The position numbers and the translations under genes were made by a program. The notes beneath the pieces were generated by a model. That model saw nothing but the letters and a program-made list of their open reading frames with translations. It did not search any database and was not told the DNA's origin. A stretch of 64,000 bases of DNA from DASUAO01 sp035763745 (lineage in GTDB: Bacteria > Actinomycetota > Acidimicrobiia > IMCC26256 > PALSA-555), in assembly GCA_035763745.1 (NCBI GenBank), contig DASUAO010000049.1, positions 1 to 64,000 of the forward strand. Reading direction: 5' to 3'. Shown one piece after another: positions 50,487-58,693 of this stretch (positions are counted from its first letter, which is position 1; each line of letters begins with the position of its first letter).

Positions 50487-51428
50487 TCAGCCGAACGCGC
50501 CCGTCAGGAGCGCGCCGGCGCGTCGGATCGTCGCGGCGTCGGCGAACGGCATGTTGAAGATCGGCTCCTGCACGCCGGCGTCGATGAGCGCGGCGACCTG
50601 CTCCACCACGCCGTCGTCGTCGCCGATCGTGCACGCGGCGGCGAACTCCTCGTCGGCCAGGCCGACGATCATCTCGCGCGTCTCCACCGCCTGCTCCGGC
50701 GTGTCGACGAGGAACATGGCGCCGAGCCGCGTCGTCGTGACCCCGGACGGGTCACGACCGACGGCCTCGCAGTGACCGCGCAGCACCTCGAGCTTGTGAC
50801 GGACCGTCTCGAGGTCGCCGGCCACGTTGCAAGCGTCGGCGTACTGCGCGACGAGCTTCAAGGTCCGCTTCTCACCACCACCGCCGACCATGATCGGGAT
50901 GCCACCCGAGCGGATCGGTCGGGGCAGGTTCTTCACGCTCGCGACGCGGTAGTGCTCGCCGGCGAAGTTCGTCACGTCGTCGGTGAGCATCCCCCGACAG
51001 ATCTGCAACGCCTCTTCGAGCCGGTCGAGCCGCTCACGGTCCGACGGGTAGTCGAACCCGAACGCGACGTGCTCGATGTCGTGCCATGCGGCCCCGATCC
51101 CGAGGATCGCCCGCCCGCCGCTGATGACGTCGAGCGTCGTGACCTGCTTCGCGAGGAGCGCCGGGTTCCGGTACGTGACGCCGGTGACCAGCGTCCCGAG
51201 CTGCGCCGTGCTCGTGCGGGCAGCGAGGGCACCGAGGAGCGTGTACGCCTCGAGCATCGGCTCGTCCTCGCCTCCGAGTGCCGGGAGCTGGTACAGGTGG
51301 TCCATCACCCAGAGCGACGAGAATCCGCTCTCCTCGCCGGCCACTGCGAGATCGGCGAAGCGCTCGAAGAGGTCGGTGTCGGGCACCCCGAGGCTGAAGT
51401 TGGGGAGCTGGAGTCCGAAGCGGGTCAT
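50487..51428 (-). CDS. LLM-class F420-dependent oxidoreductase
   Basis: Luciferase-like enzyme of 313 residues. LWVMDHLYQLP, VTYRNPALLAKQVTTLDVIS, GRAILGIGAAWHDIEH and PIMVGGGGEKRTLKLVAQYAD are F420-LLM signatures. The start ATG 51428 follows GAGGAG. It lies between a phosphatase and a DinB gene; the substrate is unknown. Confidence 0.85.
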   Translation of the reverse strand: MTRFGLQLPNFSLGVPDTDLFERFADLAVAGEESGFSSLWVMDHLYQLPALGGEDEPMLEAYTLLGALAARTSTAQLGTLVTGVTYRNPALLAKQVTTLDVISGGRAILGIGAAWHDIEHVAFGFDYPSDRERLDRLEEALQICRGMLTDDVTNFAGEHYRVASVKNLPRPIRSGGIPIMVGGGGEKRTLKLVAQYADACNVAGDLETVRHKLEVLRGHCEAVGRDPSGVTTTRLGAMFLVDTPEQAVETREMIVGLADEEFAAACTIGDDDGVVEQVAALIDAGVQEPIFNMPFADAATIRRAGALLTGAFG

Positions 51429-51450
51429 GCGTCTCCTCGAGGATTCGGCT

Positions 51451-52212
51451 TCAGGGACGGTGGTCGGCGTTCGGCTCGAGGAGCTGGGCGCGGAGCGCGT
51501 CGACGACCGGGCGATCGACGCCGATGTCCTCCACGTAGTTGCCCCAGCCACCCCAGTCCCGGTGCACGCCGGCCACGAGCCCTTCCATGCTGGCGGCCTT
51601 GGCGCCCATGAGGTCCTCGGGCAGGTCCTTCCAGTGGTCGGCCGCGTCGGGGTGCGAGACCCGGCCACGCGCGTGGATCGTCTCGACGACCTCTTCGGTG
51701 AGCACGTAGTCGGCGACGATGTCGTCGTCGGAGACGCCGAGGAGCCCGAGCACGATCGCCGAGAACACCCCGGTTCGGTCCTTGCCGGCCATGCAGAAGT
51801 AGACGGCGGGAAGCACGTCGGCCTCTGCGATCGTGCGGAGCGCGGCGGCGTACGCGATGGCACCACCGCGCAGCATGTGGAGGTAGACCTCGGCCGCCGA
51901 CCTCGGCATCTCCCGGTCCGGCGGCCGGACGGTGTGGAGGACCTGGTCCACGGTCGGGAGGTGGACGTGACGGATGTCGAGCTCACCGAGCCGACCGATC
52001 CCGATCCGATCGAGCTCGTCGCCGGCGCGGAAGTCGATCGCGGTCGCGATCCCTCGGGCGTGGAGCAGCGGACCATCCTCGGGAACCAGGTGGTGGAGCG
52101 AGTCGCTCCGATAGAGCCGCCGCCACGCGACGCGTCGTCCGTCTGCCGTCGCGTAACCGCCGAGGTCGCGGAAGTTCACCGGTCCGCCGAGTGCGACGCG
52201 TCGCTCGGTCAT
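51451..52212 (-). CDS. Tyrosine/dual-specificity phosphatase (PtpB-like)
   Basis: Protein of 253 residues with NFRDLGGYATADG at the N-terminus and the P-loop CMAGKDRTG (CX5R). The layout matches the mycobacterial PtpB / YwlE-unrelated lipid or tyrosine phosphatase family. It has no signal peptide. ATG 52212 is preceded by a 25 bp gap from the thioesterase. Confidence 0.85.
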   Translation of the reverse strand: MTERRVALGGPVNFRDLGGYATADGRRVAWRRLYRSDSLHHLVPEDGPLLHARGIATAIDFRAGDELDRIGIGRLGELDIRHVHLPTVDQVLHTVRPPDREMPRSAAEVYLHMLRGGAIAYAAALRTIAEADVLPAVYFCMAGKDRTGVFSAIVLGLLGVSDDDIVADYVLTEEVVETIHARGRVSHPDAADHWKDLPEDLMGAKAASMEGLVAGVHRDWGGWGNYVEDIGVDRPVVDALRAQLLEPNADHRP

Positions 52213-52237
52213 GGGCGCCTTCGAGCCGACGGACGGC

Positions 52238-52918
52238 TCACTGGGCGCGGCCCCCGTGGCCGAGCGCGTGATCGGCGAAGTTCTCGCGGGCGACCTGGAT
52301 GAAGATCCCGTGGGCCTCCGCACACAGCCGGTCCCCGGCATGCAGCGTGCCGCGCGTGTGGACCTTGCGCCCTTCGATCGACTCGGTCTCGGCCTCGAAG
52401 CGCAGCTCGGTGTAGAGCGGCGTGGGGCTGCGGTAGACGATCGTCAGTGTGCCGGTCATCGCGCCGACCCCCGCGGTGATGTTCGCCACGCCGAGCATCT
52501 CGTCGAAGATCTCGGCGATCATCCCACCGTGGACGCACCCAGGGGGCCCTTCGTACGCCGCACCGAGCGCGCCGTGCCCGACGACCCCGCCCCCTTCCTG
52601 CGGGACGCACTGGATCGGCGGAGCGAGGGGGCTGTACCAGCCGATGATCGGACTGAACGGGAAGTAGACGTGCGGATCGAGCTCGGTGGCCGGCATCGCA
52701 GGGACCGACGGCGCCCACGCCGGCGTGTGCGGGGCCAGGATCGCGGCTGCTCGCTCGACCGCGGCAGCCGCGTCCGCCAGCACGTCGGGCGCGGCCGCAG
52801 TGCGCACGGTCTGGTCGGCGACCAGACGCATCGCGTCGGCGAGCCGACGCAGCTCGGGACCGGGTGGGTGCGTCGCGTCCGGGCCGTGGCCGTCGACGAT
52901 CCCGGGTTGCTCGCTCAC
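52238..52918 (-). CDS. PaaI-type hot-dog thioesterase
   Basis: Protein of 226 residues. The hot-dog active segment is YEGPPGCVHGGMIAEIFDEMLG with HGG; TGTLTIVYRSPTPLYTEL follows. The N-terminal helical region is as in the genes at 25824 and 33522. GTG 52918. The ferredoxin gene ends 25 bp upstream on the same strand. Confidence 0.8.
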   Translation of the reverse strand: MSEQPGIVDGHGPDATHPPGPELRRLADAMRLVADQTVRTAAAPDVLADAAAAVERAAAILAPHTPAWAPSVPAMPATELDPHVYFPFSPIIGWYSPLAPPIQCVPQEGGGVVGHGALGAAYEGPPGCVHGGMIAEIFDEMLGVANITAGVGAMTGTLTIVYRSPTPLYTELRFEAETESIEGRKVHTRGTLHAGDRLCAEAHGIFIQVARENFADHALGHGGRAQ

Positions 52919-52943
52919 TGAGGGGGCTGCCGGGCGGGCCCGA

Positions 52944-53144
52944 CTACTCCTCGACGATCGAGATGGCCTGCTTGGGGCATTGGCGTACCGCCTGCTCGAC
53001 CTTCGGCTTGAGATCGTCGCCCGGGTGCTCCTCGAGGACGTAGAGGAAGTCGTCGTCGCGCACCTCGAAGACCTCCGGGGCGATTCCCATGCAGATGGCG
53101 TTGCTCTCGCAGACGTCGAAGTCGACGACGACCTTCCAGGACAT
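52944..53144 (-). CDS. [3Fe-4S] ferredoxin, FdxD-like P450 partner
   Basis: Protein of 66 residues. The cluster ligands are CESNAIC near residue 12 and the CP pair in RQCPKQAI near 56; with Cys at position 12, 18 and 56 this gives the three-Cys pattern of [3Fe-4S] ferredoxins that feed actinobacterial P450s. It resembles mycobacterial FdxD. ATG 53144 follows GAGGAG by six bases. It is the only obvious electron donor for the two P450s in the window. Confidence 0.85.
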   Translation of the reverse strand: MSWKVVVDFDVCESNAICMGIAPEVFEVRDDDFLYVLEEHPGDDLKPKVEQAVRQCPKQAISIVEE

Positions 53145-53236
53145 CTCGCGCTCCTCGCTCGTTCGGATGCTGGGACGATTCCGGTTCGCTGGGGCTTTCC
53201 GGGTTCTGGGTCGAGCTCGTGGGACCGCCAGCGAGC

Positions 53237-54046
53237 CTACCGCTCGGGCAGATTCGTGAAGTCCGCCTCGCGCTTCTCCAGGAAGGCGGCGATCGCCTCC
53301 CGGTTGGCGGGGGCGCCGGTGAGGTCCCGGAACACTTCCTCTTCCCTGGCCCGGGCCGCTCGCGCCGCGTCGAGCCTCGTGGCGAGCAGGAGACGTTTTG
53401 TCTCGACGAGCGACACGATCGGCATCTTCGCGATCGCGGCAGCCACCCCGAGCGCCTCCCCCACGAGGTCGGCCGATGAGCATCGCCGCCACACGAGCCC
53501 GCACTCGATCGCCTGGCGCACGTCGAGCCACTCGGCGGTGAAGAACACGTGCGCCGCCTGCTGCCACCCCATCACCGACGGCAGGGTGAACGTGCTCCCC
53601 GCCTCGGGGACCACCCCCAGACTGGCGAACGGCAGCCGGAACCGAGCGTCGTCGGAGGCGAGCACGAGATCGCAGTACGGGAGCATCGTGGTGCCGATCC
53701 CGACGGCGACCCCGTTCACCGCGGCGATGATCGGCTTCGGGAACGACTCGATCGCCTCGATGAACCGGGTGAAGCCGTGCGCGACCCGGTCGTCGTCGGC
53801 AGGATCGGCGTTCTCGTCCGGACGCCCGAGCCGGCCCATCTCGGCGAGGTCCTGCCCGGCCGAGTACGCCGTGCCCTCGCCGGTGAGCACGACGACGGCG
53901 AAGTCGTCGCTCGTGGCCGCCCCGTCGAGCGCGTCGGCGACGCCGGCGTAGAGCGCGGTGTCGAAGGCGTTCCTCGCCGCGGGTCGATCGAAGGTGACGA
54001 GGCGGACGCGCTCGGCACCGTCGGGATGGTCGGTGATCCTGGTCAC
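53237..54046 (-). CDS. Enoyl-CoA hydratase/isomerase
   Basis: Crotonase of 269 residues. YSAGQDLAEMG and VNGVAVGIGTTMLPYCDLV form the oxyanion hole; RFRLPFASLGVVPEAGST places a Glu at the second catalytic position. GTG 54046 follows GAGGAA and overlaps the SnoaL-like gene stop. The 92 bp before the ferredoxin gene show no clear signal. Confidence 0.82.
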   Translation of the reverse strand: MTRITDHPDGAERVRLVTFDRPAARNAFDTALYAGVADALDGAATSDDFAVVVLTGEGTAYSAGQDLAEMGRLGRPDENADPADDDRVAHGFTRFIEAIESFPKPIIAAVNGVAVGIGTTMLPYCDLVLASDDARFRLPFASLGVVPEAGSTFTLPSVMGWQQAAHVFFTAEWLDVRQAIECGLVWRRCSSADLVGEALGVAAAIAKMPIVSLVETKRLLLATRLDAARAARAREEEVFRDLTGAPANREAIAAFLEKREADFTNLPER

Positions 54047-54537
54047 GGGCTTCCTCGGCTCGGGGACGGGCCACCCGCGGGCCGGTTGCCTGCGAACGGG
54101 TCGATCGTGAGATGGCGGGAGATGTCGCCGATGAGGTCGCAGAAGATGACCCGCTCGACCATCCACCAGGAGCCGTCGAGGACCGCGAACCGGTCGTGGT
54201 AGCGGCCCGCGACGATCGGCTGCAGCGGCGTGTCGCCGACCTGCTGGAACACCGTGTAGTACGAGCGGGCGTCGGCCGTGCCCGCCGCCTCGTCGGCGTC
54301 GATGACGAGGTTGGTCGTGACGTGCTTGGTGCGCGGGGTCCCGTCCTCGTAGCGGCGCACCATCGTCTCGAAGATCTTCAGCACGGGCTCGGCACCCTCG
54401 ACGCCGGGATCATCGGGGCCGCCACTCTTGTAGCGCGCCCGCTCGAAGAGCGCGGCCACGCCCTCGAAGTCGCCGGCGTCGACCCGCTCCGCGTATCCGA
54501 ACACGATGTGCTCGATGGCAGTCCTGGCGTCGTCCAT
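54043..54537 (-). CDS. SnoaL-like (NTF2-fold) protein
   Basis: Protein of 164 residues, NTF2 fold. IVFGYAERVDAGDFEGVAALF is the typical first helix; HVTTNLVIDADEAAGTA, RYHDRFAVLDGSWWMVERVI complete the cone. Members are hydroxylases, isomerases (including delta-5-3-ketosteroid isomerase) or dehydratases. The specific reaction is unknown. ATG 54537; divergent from the VOC gene with a 56 bp gap. Confidence 0.75.
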   Translation of the reverse strand: MDDARTAIEHIVFGYAERVDAGDFEGVAALFERARYKSGGPDDPGVEGAEPVLKIFETMVRRYEDGTPRTKHVTTNLVIDADEAAGTADARSYYTVFQQVGDTPLQPIVAGRYHDRFAVLDGSWWMVERVIFCDLIGDISRHLTIDPFAGNRPAGGPSPSRGSP

Positions 54538-54565
54538 CTGGGGCACGTTACCGTCCGGCTTCCTT

Positions 54566-54584
54566 CCGGGGCCCGGTGCCCCGG
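54566..54584. promoter_or_regulatory. Inverted repeat in the SnoaL/VOC divergent gap
   Basis: CCGGGGC and GCCCCGG flank CCGGT, just upstream of the VOC start. It may be an operator, but it is so GC-rich that chance cannot be excluded. Confidence 0.25.
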
Positions 54585-54593
54585 TAGTCAGGA

Positions 54594-55508
54594 GTGACGG
54601 TGACGATCGCAGCAACGCGGGTGTTCCACCTCAACGTCAACTGCTCGTCGCTCGAACGCTCGCTCCCCTTCTACCGCGACGCGCTCGGGCTCACCCTTGC
54701 GGCCCACACGGTGTCGCCGCCCCAGCCCGGCGACGCGTTCGGGCTCACCACCGCTGCGTGGGACGCGTGGATCCTCCACGACGACCGCGGGTACGGGGGC
54801 GCCGTCGTCGACCTGCTGGAGTGGCAGGAGCCCCGACCGACCGGTGCACCCCCCGACGAGGCCAACACCCTCGGCTTCGCCCGCCTCGGGTTCACGACGG
54901 CCGACCTCGATCGCACGCATGCCCGGGTCGCCGCCACGGGCACCACGCACCTCACCGAACCCCACGAGGTGACGATGCCCGGAGCGCCGACCATGCGGAC
55001 GTTCGTGACCGCGGACCCCGACGGCACCCCGGTCGAGCTCGTCAGCGGCGCGGCCGACCGGTTCTCGTTCGTGGCGATCAACTGCTCCGACCTCGACCGT
55101 TCGGTGGAGTTCTACGAGCAGGTGCTCGGGTTCGTACCGCGGGCGAGGTTCGCGCCCGGCCCACGGGACGAGTCGGCGCTGGGGCTCGGACCGGATGCGG
55201 AGTGGGAGATGGCCTACCTCGACGACCCCCGCGCGGACGGCACGTTCGCGATCGACCTCGTGCAGTGGCACCGCCCCGCGCCCACGGGCGCACCGTCCAC
55301 GCAGGCGAACCGCGTCGGGCCGTTCCGCCTCGCGCTGCTGACCGACGACATCGACGCCGCCCACGCCGAGCTCGTGCGCGTGGGTGTGCGGTGCTGGACC
55401 CCGCCCGCGACGCTCGACATGGGTCCCGGGCTCCCTGCGCTGCGGGCGCTGCTGTTCCCGGACCCCGACGGCGCGGTCCTCGAGCTCATCGAGGCGCCCA
55501 CGGCGTGA
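54594..55508 (+). CDS. Two-domain VOC (glyoxalase/dioxygenase fold) protein
   Basis: Protein of 304 residues with two VOC domains. Domain 1 (VFHLNVNCSSLERSLPFYRD; PVELV) keeps the His and Glu metal ligands. Domain 2 (FVAINCSDLDRSVEFYEQVLG; VLELIE) lacks the His. It could be an extradiol-type dioxygenase, epimerase or lyase; ring-cleavage activity is not shown. GTG 54594 follows AGGA. Confidence 0.8.
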   Translation: MTVTIAATRVFHLNVNCSSLERSLPFYRDALGLTLAAHTVSPPQPGDAFGLTTAAWDAWILHDDRGYGGAVVDLLEWQEPRPTGAPPDEANTLGFARLGFTTADLDRTHARVAATGTTHLTEPHEVTMPGAPTMRTFVTADPDGTPVELVSGAADRFSFVAINCSDLDRSVEFYEQVLGFVPRARFAPGPRDESALGLGPDAEWEMAYLDDPRADGTFAIDLVQWHRPAPTGAPSTQANRVGPFRLALLTDDIDAAHAELVRVGVRCWTPPATLDMGPGLPALRALLFPDPDGAVLELIEAPTA

Positions 55509-55534
55509 TCCGAGGGCGCTCCAGGATCCCGCCG

Positions 55535-55570
55535 TCAGGACGCCCGGATCAGGAAGCCCCGGGATCAGGA
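55535..55570 (-). repeat. Degenerate 14-16-bp repeat at the USP stop codon
   Basis: On the minus strand TCCTGA recurs three times with spacings of 16 and 14 bases, followed by CCCGG/CCGGG-like sequence. The first copy holds the stop; a second in-frame TGA follows 30 bases later. The unit resembles that at 45081. Confidence 0.5.
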
Positions 55571-56347
55571 CGTCTGGGCCCGCGCGAAGAGCACCGGAAA
55601 CGGGGCGTGCGACGCCAGCGCGCTCGCCGTCGAGCCGAGGACCATGTGACGGACCGCGCCGACCCCGTGCGTCCCGGCGACGACCAGCTCGGCACGGTCG
55701 CGCGACGCCGCACCGACGATCGCCTCCCACACCGACTCGCCACGCTCGAGCGCAACGGTCTCGACCGAGACACCGGAGAGGGCCGACATCGCGCGGTCGA
55801 ACGCGTCGACCCCGTGTTTCTTGCCTTCCGGGATCGTGACGAGCGTCACCGAGTCGAGATCCGGGTACCACGGCATCGACGCGAGGGCGACGACGGCACG
55901 CTGCGCGTGGTCCGAGCCGTCGACTGCCGCGAGGACGCGCCGGACGGGGGACGAGCCGCGCGCGACCAGCACCGGCACCATCGCGTTGCCGAGCACGTGC
56001 TCGGCAGTGCTCCCGAGATGCATCGACTTCAGGAACCCCTTGCCGACCGGTCCGACGACCAGCACACCGGCGTGGTCCTGGTGCTCCAGCACGTAGCGAG
56101 GGTCGGCGACTGCGCGCAGGTGCACGACCTCGGTGAGCCCCGTGTCTCCGACCTGCCGGGACGTCGGCGGGTCCCACACGTGGGGCGCGGCGTCGGCCGC
56201 GTCCGGGGGCGGCCCGACCGGGGGCATCACCGCGGTGAGCACCTCGGCCCGCCACCCGCTCCACCGCTGTGCGCAGACCCAAGCCCACGCTTCGTCGGCG
56301 CCCCTCGAATGGTCGTCGCCGAAGACGACGGTCTGCGTCGGGCTCAT
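55565..56347 (-). CDS. Tandem universal stress protein
   Basis: Protein of 260 residues with two UspA domains. The second domain holds VLAAVDGSDHAQRA and VVAGTHGVGAVRHMVLGSTASAL (the G-2x-G-9x-G-[S/T] nucleotide motif); the first keeps VVGPVGKGFLKSMHLGSTAEHVL. It probably binds ATP. ATG 56347 overlaps the TerC stop by four bases, so both share the TerC leader control. Confidence 0.83.
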   Translation of the reverse strand: MSPTQTVVFGDDHSRGADEAWAWVCAQRWSGWRAEVLTAVMPPVGPPPDAADAAPHVWDPPTSRQVGDTGLTEVVHLRAVADPRYVLEHQDHAGVLVVGPVGKGFLKSMHLGSTAEHVLGNAMVPVLVARGSSPVRRVLAAVDGSDHAQRAVVALASMPWYPDLDSVTLVTIPEGKKHGVDAFDRAMSALSGVSVETVALERGESVWEAIVGAASRDRAELVVAGTHGVGAVRHMVLGSTASALASHAPFPVLFARAQTS

Positions 56348-57300
56348 GACGCCTCCTCGTGCAGCGCGGGGGTCGGTGCACCGTCGGGTTCGTTGCGCGT
56401 CTTGATCAACGACGCACCGATGGAGACGGTGAGGATCACGGCGATCACGCCGAGGGAGATGCCGATCGGGATCTTGTAGGACTCCGAGATCACCATCTTG
56501 ATCCCGACGTAGACCAGGATCGTCGCCAGTCCGAGCTTGAGGTACACGAAGCGTCCCATCGCCCCTGCGAGCACGAAGTACAGCGCGCGCAGACCGAGGA
56601 TCGCGAACGCGTTCGACGTGAACACGATGAAGGTGTCCTTGGTCACCGCGAAGATCGCCGGGATCGAGTCCACCGCGAAGACCACGTCTGTGGTCTCCAC
56701 GACGATGAGGACGGCCAGCAGCGGCGTCGCGTACCGGCGCACACCCTCGCGCACGAAGAACTTGTCGCCCCGGTAGTCGGGCGTGAGCGGGATCACCCGC
56801 CGGAGGAGCCGCAACAGCGGGTTCTTCTCCGGATGCACCTCGACGTCGCCGTGGCGCGCCATGCGGACCCCCGTGATGATCAGGAAGCCGCCGAAGATGT
56901 AGATCATCCAGTGGAACTGCTCGAGGAGGGTCGCGCCGACCACGATGAAGATGGCTCGCATCACGAGCGCCCCGAGGACGCCGTAGAAGAGGACGCGGTG
57001 CTGGAGCTTCGGGGGAACCGCGAAGTACGACAGCACGAGGGCGAAGACGAAGATGTTGTCGACCGAGAGGCTCTTCTCGATCAGGTAGCCGGCGATGTAC
57101 TCACCGGCGGGCTTGCTCCCGCCGATGGCCCAGATCACCCCGCCGAACGCGAGCCCGCAGGTGATCCACACCACGCTCCACGCGACGGCCTCGCGCATCT
57201 CGACTTCGTGCGTCTCTTTCTGGAAGACCAGCAGGTCGATCGCCAGCATCCCGAGGATGAAGGCGATGACGCCGGTCCAGAGCCAGATGCTGGCGTCCAC
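56344..57300 (-). CDS. TerC/Alx-family membrane protein
   Basis: Integral membrane protein of 318 residues with about nine helices. Acidic residues in membrane segments such as KSLSVDNIFVFALVLS and VVETTDVVFAVDSIPAIFAVT are the TerC hallmark. The family (Alx, MntP-related in function) exports manganese. ATG 57300 follows GGAGGA. The leader upstream looks like a yybP-ykoY manganese riboswitch. Confidence 0.9.
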   Translation of the reverse strand: MDASIWLWTGVIAFILGMLAIDLLVFQKETHEVEMREAVAWSVVWITCGLAFGGVIWAIGGSKPAGEYIAGYLIEKSLSVDNIFVFALVLSYFAVPPKLQHRVLFYGVLGALVMRAIFIVVGATLLEQFHWMIYIFGGFLIITGVRMARHGDVEVHPEKNPLLRLLRRVIPLTPDYRGDKFFVREGVRRYATPLLAVLIVVETTDVVFAVDSIPAIFAVTKDTFIVFTSNAFAILGLRALYFVLAGAMGRFVYLKLGLATILVYVGIKMVISESYKIPIGISLGVIAVILTVSIGASLIKTRNEPDGAPTPALHEEAS

Positions 57301-57304
57301 GCGT

Positions 57305-57484
57305 CCTCCAGTGCGTCGATGCTCCGCACATCACCGTGATGCACAGGTGACCACTGGAGGTCTCTCCCACCTCCCCGATCGACCGGCACCCGTGGGTGTC
57401 GACGCTTGGGCAGGCCACCGGGCCGGGCGTCCCTCGTGAGGTCGGCCGTGATGACGACACCGGTGTCCGGGGATACTCCCCTCC
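57305..57484 (-). ncRNA. Predicted yybP-ykoY-type manganese riboswitch
   Basis: The TerC leader starts GGAGGGGAGTA (57484-57474), the class motif GGGGAGTA, and ends GGGAGAGACCTCC (57368-57356), the GAGACC motif. The 5' GGAGG can pair with the 3' CCTCC to close P1. The same 3' strand, CCTCCAGTG (57360-57352), is fully complementary to CACTGGAGG (57313-57305), which holds the Shine-Dalgarno. Thus P1 formation would free the start site. Confidence 0.65.
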
Positions 57485-57496
57485 GAAGCCGCCAGA

Positions 57497-58693
57497 TTAC
57501 TCGCGCCGACGGGCGATCGAGCGCACCGCAGCGGTGGCGAGCACCCGGATGCCGGTGGCGATCGAGCCCTCGTGGGCGTCGAAGGTCCCGGCATGGATGT
57601 CGAGGCGTTCCTCGCCCCGGGCCGGATCGTGCACACCCAGACGTGCGTACGAGCCGGGGACCCGCTCGAGGTACCACGCGAAGCTGTCGCCGCCCATGCT
57701 GCGCGGGGCCTCGCGTCGCGCCGACGCGCCCAGCGTCTCGGTGACGGCCGCCTCCAGCACCGTGGTCTCGGCCTCGGTGTTCACCGTCGGCGGGGTGCCG
57801 CGCGCGTACTGGACCGACCACCCGGCCCCGGTCGGTCCGAGCACGTCCTCGAGCGCGTCGTCGAGCAGCCTCGGCGCCGAGTCCCAGAGGTCCGTGTCGG
57901 GCGTCCGCAACGATCCGCGGAGCTCGGCGGACGTGGGGATGACGTTCGCCGCGTCCCCGGCATGGATCGCCCCGAACGCGAGCAGGAGCTCCACGTCGCC
58001 GACCGCCCGTTGGAGGGCCGCCGGCACCTCGTTCGCGACCCGCCCGGCGAGAGGGACCAGATCGACCGTCTGCGACGGACGGGCCGTGTGGCCGCCGGGG
58101 CCCACCAGCGAGATCGTCACGGCGTCGGTCGCCGAGGTCACCGGCCCGACCCGGGTGCCCACCGTCCCGACATCGAGCTTGGGGTCGCAATGGAACGCGA
58201 AGACCGCGGAGACACCGTCGAGCGCACCGTCGTCGATGACGGTGAGCGCACCGCCAGGGACCGTCTCCTCCGCCGGCTCGAAGATCAACCGGACCGTCCC
58301 CCGCTCGAGGAGGGACGCGAGCGCCAACCCCGCCCCGAGTACGACCGTCGTGTGCACGTCGTGCCCACAGGCATGGGCCACGCCCGGGATCCGCGACCGG
58401 TACGGGACGTCCTTGAGGTCGTCCATGGCGAGCGCGTCGATGTCGGCCCGCAACGCGACCATCGGCCCGTCGCCCGGACCGACGTCGCACCACAGCCCGG
58501 TCCCCGACGACAGGAGGCGCGGATCGAAGCCGGCAGCGCGGAGGCGCTCGGCGATCAACGCCGTCGTCTCGTGCTCCTCGCCACTCAGCTCCGGATGTGC
58601 GTGGAGGTGGCGACGGAACGCGACGAACTCCTCCTGGTGCCCGTCGAGGAAGCCGTCGAGTGCTTCGTCGAGCCGGCCGACGTCGGAGCTCAC
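57497..58693 (-). CDS. M20-family amidohydrolase
   Basis: Zinc-type peptidase/amidohydrolase of 398 residues. HPELSGEEHETT, DIDALAM, HACGHDVHTT and EPAEE carry the metal-binding and catalytic residues; VGPGGHTARP lies in the lid domain. It probably cleaves N-acyl amino acids (hippurate-hydrolase-like). GTG 58693 overlaps the YbdK stop by four bases. Confidence 0.86.
   Translation of the reverse strand: MSSDVGRLDEALDGFLDGHQEEFVAFRRHLHAHPELSGEEHETTALIAERLRAAGFDPRLLSSGTGLWCDVGPGDGPMVALRADIDALAMDDLKDVPYRSRIPGVAHACGHDVHTTVVLGAGLALASLLERGTVRLIFEPAEETVPGGALTVIDDGALDGVSAVFAFHCDPKLDVGTVGTRVGPVTSATDAVTISLVGPGGHTARPSQTVDLVPLAGRVANEVPAALQRAVGDVELLLAFGAIHAGDAANVIPTSAELRGSLRTPDTDLWDSAPRLLDDALEDVLGPTGAGWSVQYARGTPPTVNTEAETTVLEAAVTETLGASARREAPRSMGGDSFAWYLERVPGSYARLGVHDPARGEERLDIHAGTFDAHEGSIATGIRVLATAAVRSIARRRE

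Noticed and set aside
57424..57437. GGGACGCCCGGCCC on the minus strand also fits the DosR core
   Set aside because: It lies inside the predicted riboswitch aptamer and is entirely GC-rich, so a chance match is likely.
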